This document shows positions 1 to 7,242 of a stretch of DNA of 18,390 nt, piece by piece. Both the position numbers and the translations under genes were made by a program. The notes beneath the pieces are model-generated. The model searched no databases. It was not told the origin of the DNA and worked only from the letters and a program-made list of their open reading frames with translations. The DNA comes from Comamonadaceae bacterium. Lineage in GTDB: Bacteria > Pseudomonadota > Gammaproteobacteria > Burkholderiales > Burkholderiaceae_C. The stretch is taken from positions 1 through 18,390 of the forward strand of contig CANCCE010000027.1 of assembly GCA_947374505.1 (NCBI GenBank), read 5' to 3'. Positions within the stretch are counted from its first letter, which is position 1. Every line of letters starts with the position of its first letter.

Positions 1-671
1 GCGCGGTCGACGACTTCATTCCCCAGATGCTGTTGCACCAAAGGGATGAGCTGCGTTGAAAAGTCCATGGCGGGAATGATCAGGTCATGGCGCAACAGTT
101 GTTGCCATGTCACCCGTTGGTTGTTCGCCAGCGGGTGGCCCGGCAAACTCCAGACTAAAAACGGGCTTGTCAACAGCGGCTCCATGTGTAGCGCGGTGTC
201 GAACTGTGAATCTTGGATGGAGTCCGGACCGATGACAAAGTCGACTTCGCCGCTGCGAAGCGCATTGAACATCGAAGACACCAAGGTGTCCACAAGCCGA
301 ACATTGATGCCTGGTTGGCAGCGGTCATAGGCGGCAATGGCCGGTACAACCAGTGATGCGGCGACGGCCTCCGTCGCGCCAACGCGCACCACGCCGCGTC
401 TGAGCATAGCGATGTCCGAGGTGTCGCGGATGACGGTCTGGAACTCATCCAGCAACTTTTGAGCCAGTTGGTAGAAATCTCGGCCTGCATCAGACAGGAC
501 AACCTGCCGCGTTGTTCTGTCCAAAAGCCTGAAACCAACCTCATCTTCAAGTTCTTTGACCAGCACGCTCAACGCTGACTGGGTGAAGAAAAGTGTCTTG
601 GCGGCTTTGGTGAAACTTTGGCTGTCGGCAACGGTGACGAAGGCACGCAACTGCTTGATGGATATGTTCAT
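1..671 (-). CDS. LysR-type transcriptional regulator, partial (C-terminus beyond the left edge)
   Basis: Reading leftwards from an ATG at 671-669, an open frame of 223 codons continues to the window edge without a stop. The product begins MNISIKQLRAFVTVADSQSF and has the typical LysR winged helix-turn-helix in residues 1-60 (AAKTLFFTQSALSVLVKELE), followed by the linker helix and the first part of the effector-binding domain (VVRVGATEAVAASLVVPAI from about residue 95). The family is usually about 300 residues, so some 80 are missing. The gene starts 11 bases after the stop of the MarR-type gene upstream and has no clear Shine-Dalgarno sequence, so it is probably the third gene of a three-regulator transcript. 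The effector is unknown; by position it may control the divergent catabolic genes or genes to the left of the window. Confidence 0.88.
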   Translation of the reverse strand, partial: MNISIKQLRAFVTVADSQSFTKAAKTLFFTQSALSVLVKELEDEVGFRLLDRTTRQVVLSDAGRDFYQLAQKLLDEFQTVIRDTSDIAMLRRGVVRVGATEAVAASLVVPAIAAYDRCQPGINVRLVDTLVSSMFNALRSGEVDFVIGPDSIQDSQFDTALHMEPLLTSPFLVWSLPGHPLANNQRVTWQQLLRHDLIIPAMDFSTQLIPLVQQHLGNEVVDR

Positions 672-682
672 GGGTCTGGTGG

Positions 683-1162
683 TCAGGGTCGATCTGCCGG
701 TACAAATGCCGCGCGGGCGTGTTCTTCCAGACCCTCAGTCATCTGCCGCAGCAAGGCGACCAGCTGCAACTGCTGTTCTGCTGAGAGTGGCGCCATCAGC
801 CGCTCGTAAGCTTGTTCTGCAGGTTTTTGTGCTTCCCGCAGCAACACTTCGCCTTGTGGCGTGAGCTGAACCGCCAAGTTACGCCGGCTGTCCGGTGCGG
901 GTGACCGCTGCACCAACCGCCGCTCCTCTAAGCCGCGCAGCACACGCAGCACGGTCACTTTGTCGAAGCCCAGTGCGCGTGCCAGTCTGGATTGGTCCAG
1001 ACCGGGGGAGGCGCGTAAAACCGTCAGCACGCCGAACTGTGCGGGGGTCAGACTCACGCTGCGGCATTCGTCTTCAAACACGGCCGCTGAAATTTGATGC
1101 GCCCGTCGCAGTAAAAACCCAGGGCGGTTGTAGAGCAGGGAAAGGTCTTTGAACAGGGTCAT
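683..1162 (-). CDS. MarR-family transcriptional regulator
   Basis: A 159-aa protein with a MarR winged-helix fold. Helices at residues 10-35 (dimer interface) lead into SLTPAQFGVLTVLRASPGLD, then the recognition region RLARALGFDKVTVLRVLRGL and the wing (RLVQRSPAPDSRRNLAVQLT, with the conserved D-x-R-R), and end in C-terminal dimerisation helices. MarR proteins are usually dimeric repressors released by small aromatic or phenolic ligands. Its ATG overlaps the TGA of the upstream LysR gene (ATGA, 1162-1159) and lacks a Shine-Dalgarno sequence, which suggests translational coupling. It lies between two LysR-type genes and divergent to a catabolic cluster, so the ThDP/decarboxylase/monooxygenase operon is its likely target. 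A palindrome in the spacer of that operon's promoter (2170-2187) is a plausible operator. The ligand is not known. Confidence 0.9.
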   Translation of the reverse strand: MTLFKDLSLLYNRPGFLLRRAHQISAAVFEDECRSVSLTPAQFGVLTVLRASPGLDQSRLARALGFDKVTVLRVLRGLEERRLVQRSPAPDSRRNLAVQLTPQGEVLLREAQKPAEQAYERLMAPLSAEQQLQLVALLRQMTEGLEEHARAAFVPADRP

Positions 1163-2121
1163 GTGGCGGCGTCGGGCGCGTTAGGGGCATCCTTCTGCGG
1201 CGCATCAGGCTGGGGTAAGTGGCGTATTTTGTCCCATGGCGTGGCAGACTTGAGTTTTTTCTCCAGCCAGTCCAGCAGCATGCGCACACGCGGCAGTTCA
1301 AGCCGGTTGGTGGGAACCAGCGCTTTCAGCCAAATGCCCGGAACGGAATAGGGTTGCATGACTTCCACCAACTGGCCAGCATCCAGAGCCGCTTGCGCGA
1401 TGTAGTCCGCCAACACGGCAATGCCGGTGCCGGCGATGGTCGCTTCACACAGCGCAAGTCCATCGTTGGTTCGCAGCTTGGCGCGCACGTCAATGCCGAT
1501 CAGGCCCTGTGGGCTTTGGAACTCCCACCGCACCCCGGAGGTTGTGAACACCAGGCAGTCATGATCGACCAAGTCACCTGGGTGTTGCGGTGTGCCCATG
1601 CGTTCAAGATAGGCGGGTGCTGCGCACAGGTAGCGCTTCATCAAACGCAGGGGTTTGTCTTGAACCCGTCCATACAGCTCCGGCAGGGCGCCAATGGCAA
1701 TGTCAAAACCTTCTTCAATGGGGTTCACAGAGCGGTCGGCCAGAACGATGTCCATGCTGATTCTGGGCTGACTTTTGACAAAGTCATTGAGGATGTCGCT
1801 GAGGTACAAAACCGCCAGCGTGGTGGGCAGTTTCACGCGGATGTGGCCTTCCAGCTCACCGCTGGCGCGTGCCATACCGGCCAAGGCATCATCGACTTGG
1901 CCGATCACCTGGCGCACGGTGTGCAAGTAGCGATCGCCGACGTCGGTCAGGGTGAGTTTGCGTGTGGTGCGCGTGAAGAGCGGGGCCCGAATGAGCCACT
2001 CTAGCTGGTCAATTCGTTTTGAAATGACCGACGGCACAAGGCCCATCTGCCGAGCCGCACCTGAAAAACTGCCCGCATCCGCGGTAGCAACAAAGGCTTT
2101 GAGATTGGACAGGGTATCCAC
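1159..2121 (-). CDS. LysR-type transcriptional regulator (CrgA/DmlR-like subgroup)
   Basis: A 320-aa protein starting with GTG at 2121-2119; in-frame stops lie just upstream (TGA TGA ATT GTG), so this start is forced. Residues 1-60 form the LysR helix-turn-helix (LKAFVATADAGSFSGAARQM, then VPSVISKRIDQLEWLIRAPL). Residues about 90-295 are the periplasmic-binding-protein-like effector domain (HIRVKLPTTLAVLYLSDILN, FDIAIGALPE, GTGIAVLADYIA). The tail is Pro/Ala/Asp rich (PQPDAPQKDAPNAPDAAT) and looks disordered. The VISKRIDQLE helix and the overall layout resemble the large CrgA/DmlR/AaeR-like group, which controls adjacent divergent operons. It is the first gene of a minus-strand regulator set (LysR, MarR, LysR) facing the catabolic operon that begins at 2290. 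No good Shine-Dalgarno sequence is visible. Confidence 0.92.
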   Translation of the reverse strand: MDTLSNLKAFVATADAGSFSGAARQMGLVPSVISKRIDQLEWLIRAPLFTRTTRKLTLTDVGDRYLHTVRQVIGQVDDALAGMARASGELEGHIRVKLPTTLAVLYLSDILNDFVKSQPRISMDIVLADRSVNPIEEGFDIAIGALPELYGRVQDKPLRLMKRYLCAAPAYLERMGTPQHPGDLVDHDCLVFTTSGVRWEFQSPQGLIGIDVRAKLRTNDGLALCEATIAGTGIAVLADYIAQAALDAGQLVEVMQPYSVPGIWLKALVPTNRLELPRVRMLLDWLEKKLKSATPWDKIRHLPQPDAPQKDAPNAPDAAT

Positions 2122-2145
2122 AATTCATCACGATCTGGAAAAGGT

Positions 2146-2186
2146 TTAACTTAAAAAATGGCTATTGTCATTCAATTCGAAGTTAA
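2146..2186. repeat. Inverted repeat TTAACTT / AAGTTAA in the divergent region
   Basis: TTAACTT at 2146-2152 is the exact reverse complement of AAGTTAA at 2180-2186. The arms lie 34 bp apart, close to three helical turns, so a dimer or tetramer could contact the same face of the DNA. The right arm overlaps the spacer palindrome, so the two elements may belong to one regulatory site. Confidence 0.4.
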
Positions 2187-2193
2187 TTAGGAT
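2165..2193 (+). promoter_or_regulatory. Sigma70-like promoter of the catabolic operon
   Basis: TTGTCA (2165-2170, 5 of 6 to the -35 consensus) and TAGGAT (2188-2193, 4 of 6 to the -10 consensus) are separated by exactly 17 bases. Transcription would start near position 2200 and run into the ThDP-enzyme gene at 2290. The spacer is an 18-bp imperfect palindrome, so a bound repressor would block polymerase directly. Confidence 0.55.
2170..2187. promoter_or_regulatory. Palindromic candidate operator in the promoter spacer
   Basis: ATTCAATTCGAAGTTAAT is symmetric at 14 of 18 positions around the central TTCGAA. It fills the interval between the -35 and -10 elements of the operon promoter. Length, AT-rich half sites and placement match known MarR-family operators, and a MarR-type gene lies 1 kb away; LysR-type binding is also possible. 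The assignment is inference. Confidence 0.45.
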
Positions 2194-2289
2194 AGGCTGA
2201 AAAGTACCTGCGTAAGAAGCTGATGTACCGTTTTGGCGAGCCCCGTTGAGGTTTCCTGCCGGCCAAGACAAAACCAGAGACACCGACCC

Positions 2290-4038
2290 ATGAGCCAAGC
2301 AAAACCCCCCGGCCAAGCCACCCACCACAGCGGCGCGCATTATTTCCTTGAGGGACTGACCGAGCTGGGCATCGACTATGTCTTCTCCAACCTGGGCACC
2401 GACCACGTGTCGATCATTGAAGAGCTGGCGCGTTGGGATCAGCAAGGTCGGCCGCACCCCACCATGATGCTGTGCCCACATGAGAATGTTGCGATCCACA
2501 TGGCTGCAGGCTATGCGGCGACCACCGGCCGAGGCCAAGCCGTCATGGTGCACGTCGATGCAGGAACGGCCAATGCGGCCATGGGAATGCACAACATGTT
2601 TCGCGGTCGCCTGCCGGTGATGCTGATTGCCGGCAAAGCACCGTTCACCTTGCGCGGCGAGTTACCGGGCTCGCGCGACAACTATGTGCATTTTGTACAA
2701 GACCCTTTTGACATGGCCAGCCTGGTGCGCCCGTATGTCAAGTGGGATTATTCCTTGCCCAGCGGCGTGATTGCCAAAGAAGTTTTGCGGCGCGGTCACT
2801 CGGTGATGCAAAGCGATCCGCAAGGCCCGGTCTACCTGACCTTGCCGCGTGAAGTGCTGGCCGAAAGCGTGGCGAGTGACAAAGTCCAAGCCTACAGCGG
2901 GGAGCGTTACGGCGCGGTTCAGGCTGGCGGCATTGACGACGAGCGTGCGCAGGCGATTGCCGCGCAACTCTTGTCGGCCAAAAGCCCGATGGCGGTGACC
3001 TCTTACCTCGGCCGCAAGGCAGATGCTGTTGCCGCGCTGGAAGACCTCGCACTGCTGTGCGGCATACAGGTGTTCGAGTTCAGCCCGAGCCACATGAACA
3101 TTGACCGCGCATCACCGTGCTTTGGTGGATTTGATTCGGCCAAAGCGGTTGCCGTTGCCGATGTCGGACTGCTGTTGGATGTGGACGTGCCATGGTTGCC
3201 GAAGTTTGTGCAGCCCAACAGCGCGACCCGCTGGATACACATTGACGTGGACACCATCAAAAAAGATTTTCCGATGTGGGGCTTTGCCACGGACATGCGG
3301 GTGCAGGCCGACTGCGGCGCCGTGCTGCGGCAGGTGGCCAAAATTGTTCGTGAAAAAGCCGATGCCGCTTTTCATCTACAAGTGTCTGAGCGTATCGGCA
3401 CATGGCTTTCGGCTAGCAACGAGCGCAAGGCTGGCATTGCACGTGCGGCAGACGACCACGGCAAGACCGGTGCCATTTCAGCCGCCTATGTGTGTGCCGC
3501 ACTGGGCGCAGCCATTGCGCCTGAAGACATCGTCATCAACGAGGCGATTCGCAATACGTTTGCCGTGCTTAACCAGATTCCACGCAGTCAGCCCTTGACG
3601 CTGCTGTGCGGAGCCGGCGGCGGCTTGGGTTACAGCGGGGGCATGGCGCTCGGTGCGCAGCTTGCCAACCCCAAGGTGCGGGTGCTGCAGATCGTGGGCG
3701 ATGGTGGATTTCACTTCTCAACGCCGACCTCGGTTTACGCCACCGCACAGCGCTACAACTTGCCGATTTTTACCGTGGTGCTCGACAACGGTGGCTGGCA
3801 AGCGGTCAAGGAAGCCGTGCTGCGCGTTTATCCAGACGGCGCCGCTGTGGCTACAGATGAATTCCAAGCGCGCCTTCAGGGGCCTGACAGACACTTCGAA
3901 AAAGTCGCCGAAGCCTTTGGGGCTTATGGCGAATGTGTCCGCGAGCCTGGCGATGTGGAAGCGGCCATTGAACGTTGCCTGAAAGCGGTGGACGCCGGCC
4001 AGGCCGCGGTGCTGAATGTGCAGATCGGACTGCAATAA
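2290..4038 (+). CDS. Thiamine-diphosphate-dependent enzyme (acetolactate synthase/2-oxoacid decarboxylase superfamily), unknown substrate
   Basis: A 582-aa protein with the three-domain layout of the POX/ALS/benzoylformate decarboxylase superfamily. The N-terminal PYR domain carries the likely ThDP-activating Glu65 in LCPHENVAIHMAAGYA, the central domain spans about residues 195-340, and the C-terminal PP domain carries the ThDP/Mg motif: GDG at 470-472 and Asn500 in VVLDNGGW. The usual GPG-containing segment after the glutamate is replaced by VHVDAGTANA, so this is not a standard acetolactate synthase. I chose the ATG at 2290: an in-frame TTG at 2233 would add 19 residues unlike the family, and the only weak ribosome-binding signal (AGAGA) lies before 2290. 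It is the first gene of a five-gene operon with a LigW-like decarboxylase, two Bug proteins and a flavin monooxygenase. A 2-oxoacid (for example arylglyoxylate) decarboxylase or a lyase role is possible but unproven. Confidence 0.9.
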   Translation: MSQAKPPGQATHHSGAHYFLEGLTELGIDYVFSNLGTDHVSIIEELARWDQQGRPHPTMMLCPHENVAIHMAAGYAATTGRGQAVMVHVDAGTANAAMGMHNMFRGRLPVMLIAGKAPFTLRGELPGSRDNYVHFVQDPFDMASLVRPYVKWDYSLPSGVIAKEVLRRGHSVMQSDPQGPVYLTLPREVLAESVASDKVQAYSGERYGAVQAGGIDDERAQAIAAQLLSAKSPMAVTSYLGRKADAVAALEDLALLCGIQVFEFSPSHMNIDRASPCFGGFDSAKAVAVADVGLLLDVDVPWLPKFVQPNSATRWIHIDVDTIKKDFPMWGFATDMRVQADCGAVLRQVAKIVREKADAAFHLQVSERIGTWLSASNERKAGIARAADDHGKTGAISAAYVCAALGAAIAPEDIVINEAIRNTFAVLNQIPRSQPLTLLCGAGGGLGYSGGMALGAQLANPKVRVLQIVGDGGFHFSTPTSVYATAQRYNLPIFTVVLDNGGWQAVKEAVLRVYPDGAAVATDEFQARLQGPDRHFEKVAEAFGAYGECVREPGDVEAAIERCLKAVDAGQAAVLNVQIGLQ

Positions 4039-4115
4039 TCTCGGATCACTTTGACCTGAACGACAAAGCGCCATCAAGAGCGACGGACACCACCGGTTTT
4101 AACCAGGAGACAAGC

Positions 4116-5084
4116 ATGCAAATCAAACAAAAATCTCGACTCACTTATGCATGGATGGCCGCACTTCTATGTGCGCCGCTGGCCGCCACTGCGGCGGACT
4201 ATCCAAGCAAACCGGTCACCATCGTGGTGGGTTATTCCGCTGGCGGCGGGGTCGATGTGATGGCCCGCATCCTGTCGGAAAAATTACCCGCCGTGCTCGG
4301 CCAGCCGGTGATGGTTGAGAATCGCCCCAGCGTGGGGGCCATTGTTGCCAGCGCCTATGTCGCCAAGGCCAAAGCCGATGGCTACACGCTCATGATGGGC
4401 GCCCCCGGCCCGATGATTTTTAACCATGCGATCTACGCCAAGCTGCCCTACACCCCGCAGGACTTCACGCCGATTTCGTTTGTCAGCGACTCACCCTTAG
4501 TGTTGCTCGTGAACATTAAAAATCCGGCTAAAAGCGTGCAGGAACTGGTCAGCCAGTCACAGCAAAACCCTGACAAGGCCAACTACGGCGCCAGCTCCGC
4601 ATCGTTCCAGTTGATCACCGAGTTGTTCAATAAAAAGACTGGCGCCAAATTCACGCACATTCCCTACAAGGGCGCCAATGATGCCGTCACAGCGGTCATG
4701 GCCGGTGACGTGACCATGACGCTGGCCGATGCGGGTCCGGCTTTCATCGGCATGCAGAGCGGACGCGTCAAGGCGTTGGCGGTCACGTCGGCCACACGCA
4801 TGAAGGACTATCCCAACGTCCCGACGTTGACCGAACTCGGCGTTGACCTGAAGGCTTCTCTTTGGATTGGTTTGCTCGCACCAACAGGCACGCCCGCCGA
4901 GATCATCAAGACGCTGCAAGAGGGGGTTGCCAAAGTGGTGGCCATGCCGGACGTACAAAAAAGAATGATCGGCATGTCGGTGATTCCCATGAGCAATACA
5001 TCTGACGAGTTTTCCAAAATCATCGCGTCCGAAATTCCTGTGTGGCGTCAACTCGCCATAGACAACAACATCAAAGTCAATTGA
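4116..5084 (+). CDS. Bug/TctC-family periplasmic solute-binding protein (first copy)
   Basis: A 322-aa protein of the tripartite tricarboxylate receptor family, which captures organic acids in the periplasm. It has a signal peptide (MQIKQKSRLTYAWMAALL, cleavage probably after ATA or ATAA near residue 25), then the typical start YPSKPVTIVVGYSAGGGVDV with the substrate-loop Asp, VMVENRPSVGA, ADGYTLMMGAPG, FTHIPYKGANDAVTAVMAGD and RVKALAVTS. The ATG at 4116 follows AGGAGA (4105-4110) with 5-base spacing; longer in-frame starts would hide the signal peptide. It lies 77 bases after the ThDP gene and 52 bases before the LigW-like gene. TctA/TctB membrane subunits are absent from the window, as is common for these orphan receptors, which may borrow a transporter encoded elsewhere or feed a sensor. 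Confidence 0.93.
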   Translation: MQIKQKSRLTYAWMAALLCAPLAATAADYPSKPVTIVVGYSAGGGVDVMARILSEKLPAVLGQPVMVENRPSVGAIVASAYVAKAKADGYTLMMGAPGPMIFNHAIYAKLPYTPQDFTPISFVSDSPLVLLVNIKNPAKSVQELVSQSQQNPDKANYGASSASFQLITELFNKKTGAKFTHIPYKGANDAVTAVMAGDVTMTLADAGPAFIGMQSGRVKALAVTSATRMKDYPNVPTLTELGVDLKASLWIGLLAPTGTPAEIIKTLQEGVAKVVAMPDVQKRMIGMSVIPMSNTSDEFSKIIASEIPVWRQLAIDNNIKVN

Positions 5085-5136
5085 TTCGCCGTTTTCACCC
5101 ATCACTTTTTTCATGAACTCACTGGAGACAAAAACC

Positions 5137-6177
5137 ATGCACCCTAAATCAACGGCCTACCAGCGCATCGCCACCGAAGAAGCTTTTGCGCCGCCTGAAA
5201 TGATGAACATCTACAAAAAGCTTCTTGAAAAAGGGGATGTCGATCCCGGCTTCAAAGGTTTGATCGGTTTTTACATGAGCAGTCCCAGCGCGCGGGCTCA
5301 ACACATCATTCGCTGCCTGACTGATTTGGACGAGTTGCGTCTTCAACACATGGACGAGTGCGGCATTGACAAGCAGGTTCTCGCGCTCACTTCGCCTGGC
5401 GTGCAGGTGATGGCGAAGGCAGACGCGGTGTCCTTCGCCAAAGTCGCCAATGATTTTCTGGCAGATGCCATTCGCCGGCACCCGACGCGTTTCGTTGGCA
5501 TGCTGACGGTGGCCCCACAGGATCCTCAAGCTGCGGCTAAGGAGATTGAACGTGGCGTCAACAAGTTGGGCATTCACTCGGTCGTCATCAACTCGCACAC
5601 CCAGGGTGAGTATTTGTCAGACCCGAAATTCTGGGATATTTTTGCTGCCGCTGAAGCCCACGACACGCCGATTTATTTGCATCCCAATTCGCTGCCTAAA
5701 AACATGATCGAGCCGTTCCAAGAGTGCGGTCTGGACGGCGCTATATACGGCTTTGGTGTGGAAACAGGCTTGCATGCGATGCGCATCATCACCGCGGGTG
5801 TGTTTGACCGTTTCCCGAAACTCAAGATGATCATTGGGCACATGGGCGAGGCCCTGCCATTCTGGATGTATCGCCTTGACTACATGCATCGCGCGACCGT
5901 GGCATCTCAGCGCTACGACAGCATGAAGCCGATCAAGAAAAAACCCAGTGACTACCTGCGCGAGAACTTTTACATCACCAACAGCGGCGTGGCGTGGGAG
6001 CCAGCCATCAAGTTTGCGCAGCAGGTGTTGGGTGTTGACCGTGTTCTGTATGCGATGGATTACCCTTATCAACACCAGGTTGACGAGGTCATTGCACTGG
6101 ACAACATGAGCATGAGCGCGGAAGACAAAAAGAAATTTTTCCAGACCAATGCAGAAACAGTTTTCAAAATTCGCTGA
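5137..6177 (+). CDS. Amidohydrolase-family decarboxylase, LigW-like (5-carboxyvanillate decarboxylase-like)
   Basis: A 346-aa protein of the amidohydrolase-2 (ACMSD/gamma-resorcylate decarboxylase) family. These are metal-dependent TIM barrels that remove a carboxyl group from hydroxylated aromatic acids. Compared from memory with Sphingomonas LigW, many blocks agree: RIATEEAFA, LALTSPGVQ, TVAPQDP, INSHTQG, GFGVETG, GHMGEALP, TNSGVAWEPAIKF, YAMDYPYQ and KKKFFQTNAE. The expected metal ligands are present (Glu14, His182 and Asp308), as is the catalytic His235 in GHMGE. The ATG at 5137 has GGAG nine bases upstream; an in-frame ATG at 5113 would bury that site. It stops 8 bases before the second Bug gene. 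LigW converts 5-carboxyvanillate to vanillate; a related ortho-hydroxy aromatic acid is the likely substrate here, but the true one cannot be read from sequence. Confidence 0.9.
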   Translation: MHPKSTAYQRIATEEAFAPPEMMNIYKKLLEKGDVDPGFKGLIGFYMSSPSARAQHIIRCLTDLDELRLQHMDECGIDKQVLALTSPGVQVMAKADAVSFAKVANDFLADAIRRHPTRFVGMLTVAPQDPQAAAKEIERGVNKLGIHSVVINSHTQGEYLSDPKFWDIFAAAEAHDTPIYLHPNSLPKNMIEPFQECGLDGAIYGFGVETGLHAMRIITAGVFDRFPKLKMIIGHMGEALPFWMYRLDYMHRATVASQRYDSMKPIKKKPSDYLRENFYITNSGVAWEPAIKFAQQVLGVDRVLYAMDYPYQHQVDEVIALDNMSMSAEDKKKFFQTNAETVFKIR

Positions 6178-6185
6178 AGAAAATC

Positions 6186-7166
6186 ATGATCACTCAAAAA
6201 TTAAGTTTTCTATGCGGCAGCCTGTCTGTGGCGTTGCTTGCCTTTGGCCCCATCAGTGTCCAAGCTCAGACCTGGCCGGGTCAGACGATCAAAATCGTTG
6301 TGCCATTCACGCCTGGCACGGGCATGGACACGATTGCCCGCACGGTGTCTCCCAAGCTCAGTGAGCGGCTCGGTCAGTCTGTGATTGTGCAAAACACGCC
6401 CGGCGCCAGCGGCAACATTGGGGCTGACATGGTCGCCAAGGCCACGCCTGACGGCTACACCTTGCTGATGGGCGCCAACACCATGCTGATGGCTTCGCAG
6501 CTGTACAAGAATGTGCCATTCGATCCAGTCAATGACTTTTCTTCGGTTTCTATGGCGGCCTTCGGTACGTTGATGCTGGTCGCCAATCCCAAGACTGGCA
6601 TCAAGTCCCTCCAAGAGTTCATCGCCATGGCGAAAGCCAAACCTGGTGACGTGACCTTTGGCTCACCTGGGATTGGGACGCCCCACCATATGGCCATGGA
6701 GCTGCTGAAAAGTAAGACCCAACTCAGCATGCTGCATGTCCCTTACAAAGGGACCGCGGGTTATGTCGCTGACTTGCTCGGTGGTGAGTTGATGGTGGGC
6801 TTTTTGCCTATTCATGTGGCTCAAGGATTCGTCAGCAGTGGCAAACTGACTGCCCTGGCAGTGGGTGGTCCCACCCGTAACCCGGTGTCCCCCACAGTGG
6901 CAACCTTTCAAGAGCTGGGTGTGAAAGAGGTGAACGTCGACATGTGGTACGCCTTTTTTGCGCCTAACCGCACGCCTGCACCCGTCATCAATCGTTTGAA
7001 CACTGAAATCGCCGCCATCATGAAGTTGCCTGAAGTGCGTTCCGTGCTGGCCAAAGCCGGGCTGGATGCTGAATCCTCTACGGCGGCTGAACTCACCTCC
7101 ACCGTCAAGCAGGATTACGTCCGCTGGGGTGCTGTCATCAAACGCAACGCGATCACAGCTGACTGA
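6186..7166 (+). CDS. Bug/TctC-family periplasmic solute-binding protein (second copy)
   Basis: A 326-aa tripartite tricarboxylate receptor family protein. The signal peptide (MITQKLSFLCGSLSVALLAF) probably ends at VQAQ near residue 28. It then shows WPGQTIKIVVPFTPGTGMDT with the substrate-loop Asp, VIVQNTPGASGNIGADMVA, PDGYTLLMGANTM, MLHVPYKGTAGYVADLLGGE and KLTALAVGGPTRNPVSP. It starts only 8 bases after the decarboxylase stop with a weak site (TGAAGA) that overlaps that stop codon, so translation is probably coupled. It differs widely from the first Bug protein and is not a recent tandem duplicate, so the pair may bind different ligands, for example the growth substrate and a pathway relative. 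No membrane TctA/TctB partner lies nearby. Confidence 0.93.
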   Translation: MITQKLSFLCGSLSVALLAFGPISVQAQTWPGQTIKIVVPFTPGTGMDTIARTVSPKLSERLGQSVIVQNTPGASGNIGADMVAKATPDGYTLLMGANTMLMASQLYKNVPFDPVNDFSSVSMAAFGTLMLVANPKTGIKSLQEFIAMAKAKPGDVTFGSPGIGTPHHMAMELLKSKTQLSMLHVPYKGTAGYVADLLGGELMVGFLPIHVAQGFVSSGKLTALAVGGPTRNPVSPTVATFQELGVKEVNVDMWYAFFAPNRTPAPVINRLNTEIAAIMKLPEVRSVLAKAGLDAESSTAAELTSTVKQDYVRWGAVIKRNAITAD

Positions 7167-7242
7167 AAGACGGATTTTGTCTTTGCGGCTGTCAAAAATG
7201 ATTGGATTGTGTGTATGCTAACGATATAAACCGGAGCACACA

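Larger units (their letters stand above)
2122..2289. promoter_or_regulatory. Divergent control region between the regulator genes and the catabolic operon
   Basis: This 168-base gap separates the GTG of the LysR gene from the ATG of the ThDP-enzyme gene. Its left half is AT-rich and its right half GC-richer. It contains a plus-strand sigma70-like promoter (2165-2193), an 18-bp imperfect palindrome in that promoter's spacer (2170-2187), and a 7-bp inverted repeat TTAACTT / AAGTTAA (2146-2152 and 2180-2186) whose arms are 34 bp apart. The predicted transcript would carry a leader of about 90 nt. I could not find a convincing minus-strand promoter, though the AT-rich half is the obvious place for one. 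Confidence 0.7.

Noticed and set aside
1219..2004. Long plus-strand open frame antisense to the LysR gene
   Set aside because: The opposite strand encodes a clear LysR protein; the antisense product has no family features and no plausible start site.
2233..2289. Extended TTG start for the first ThDP enzyme
   Set aside because: The extra 19 residues (MASPVEVSCRPRQNQRHRP) look like untranslated leader and lack a ribosome-binding site; the ATG at 2290 fits the family start.
3975..4115. Extended start of the first Bug protein overlapping the ThDP gene
   Set aside because: It would place 47 residues before an intact signal peptide; the ATG at 4116 has a strong AGGAGA site.
7166..7184. AAAGAC / GTCTTT inverted repeat right after the second Bug gene, a possible terminator before the monooxygenase gene
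   Set aside because: Only a 6-bp AT-rich stem with a 7-base loop and no T-run after it; the following gene has the same direction and fits the operon.
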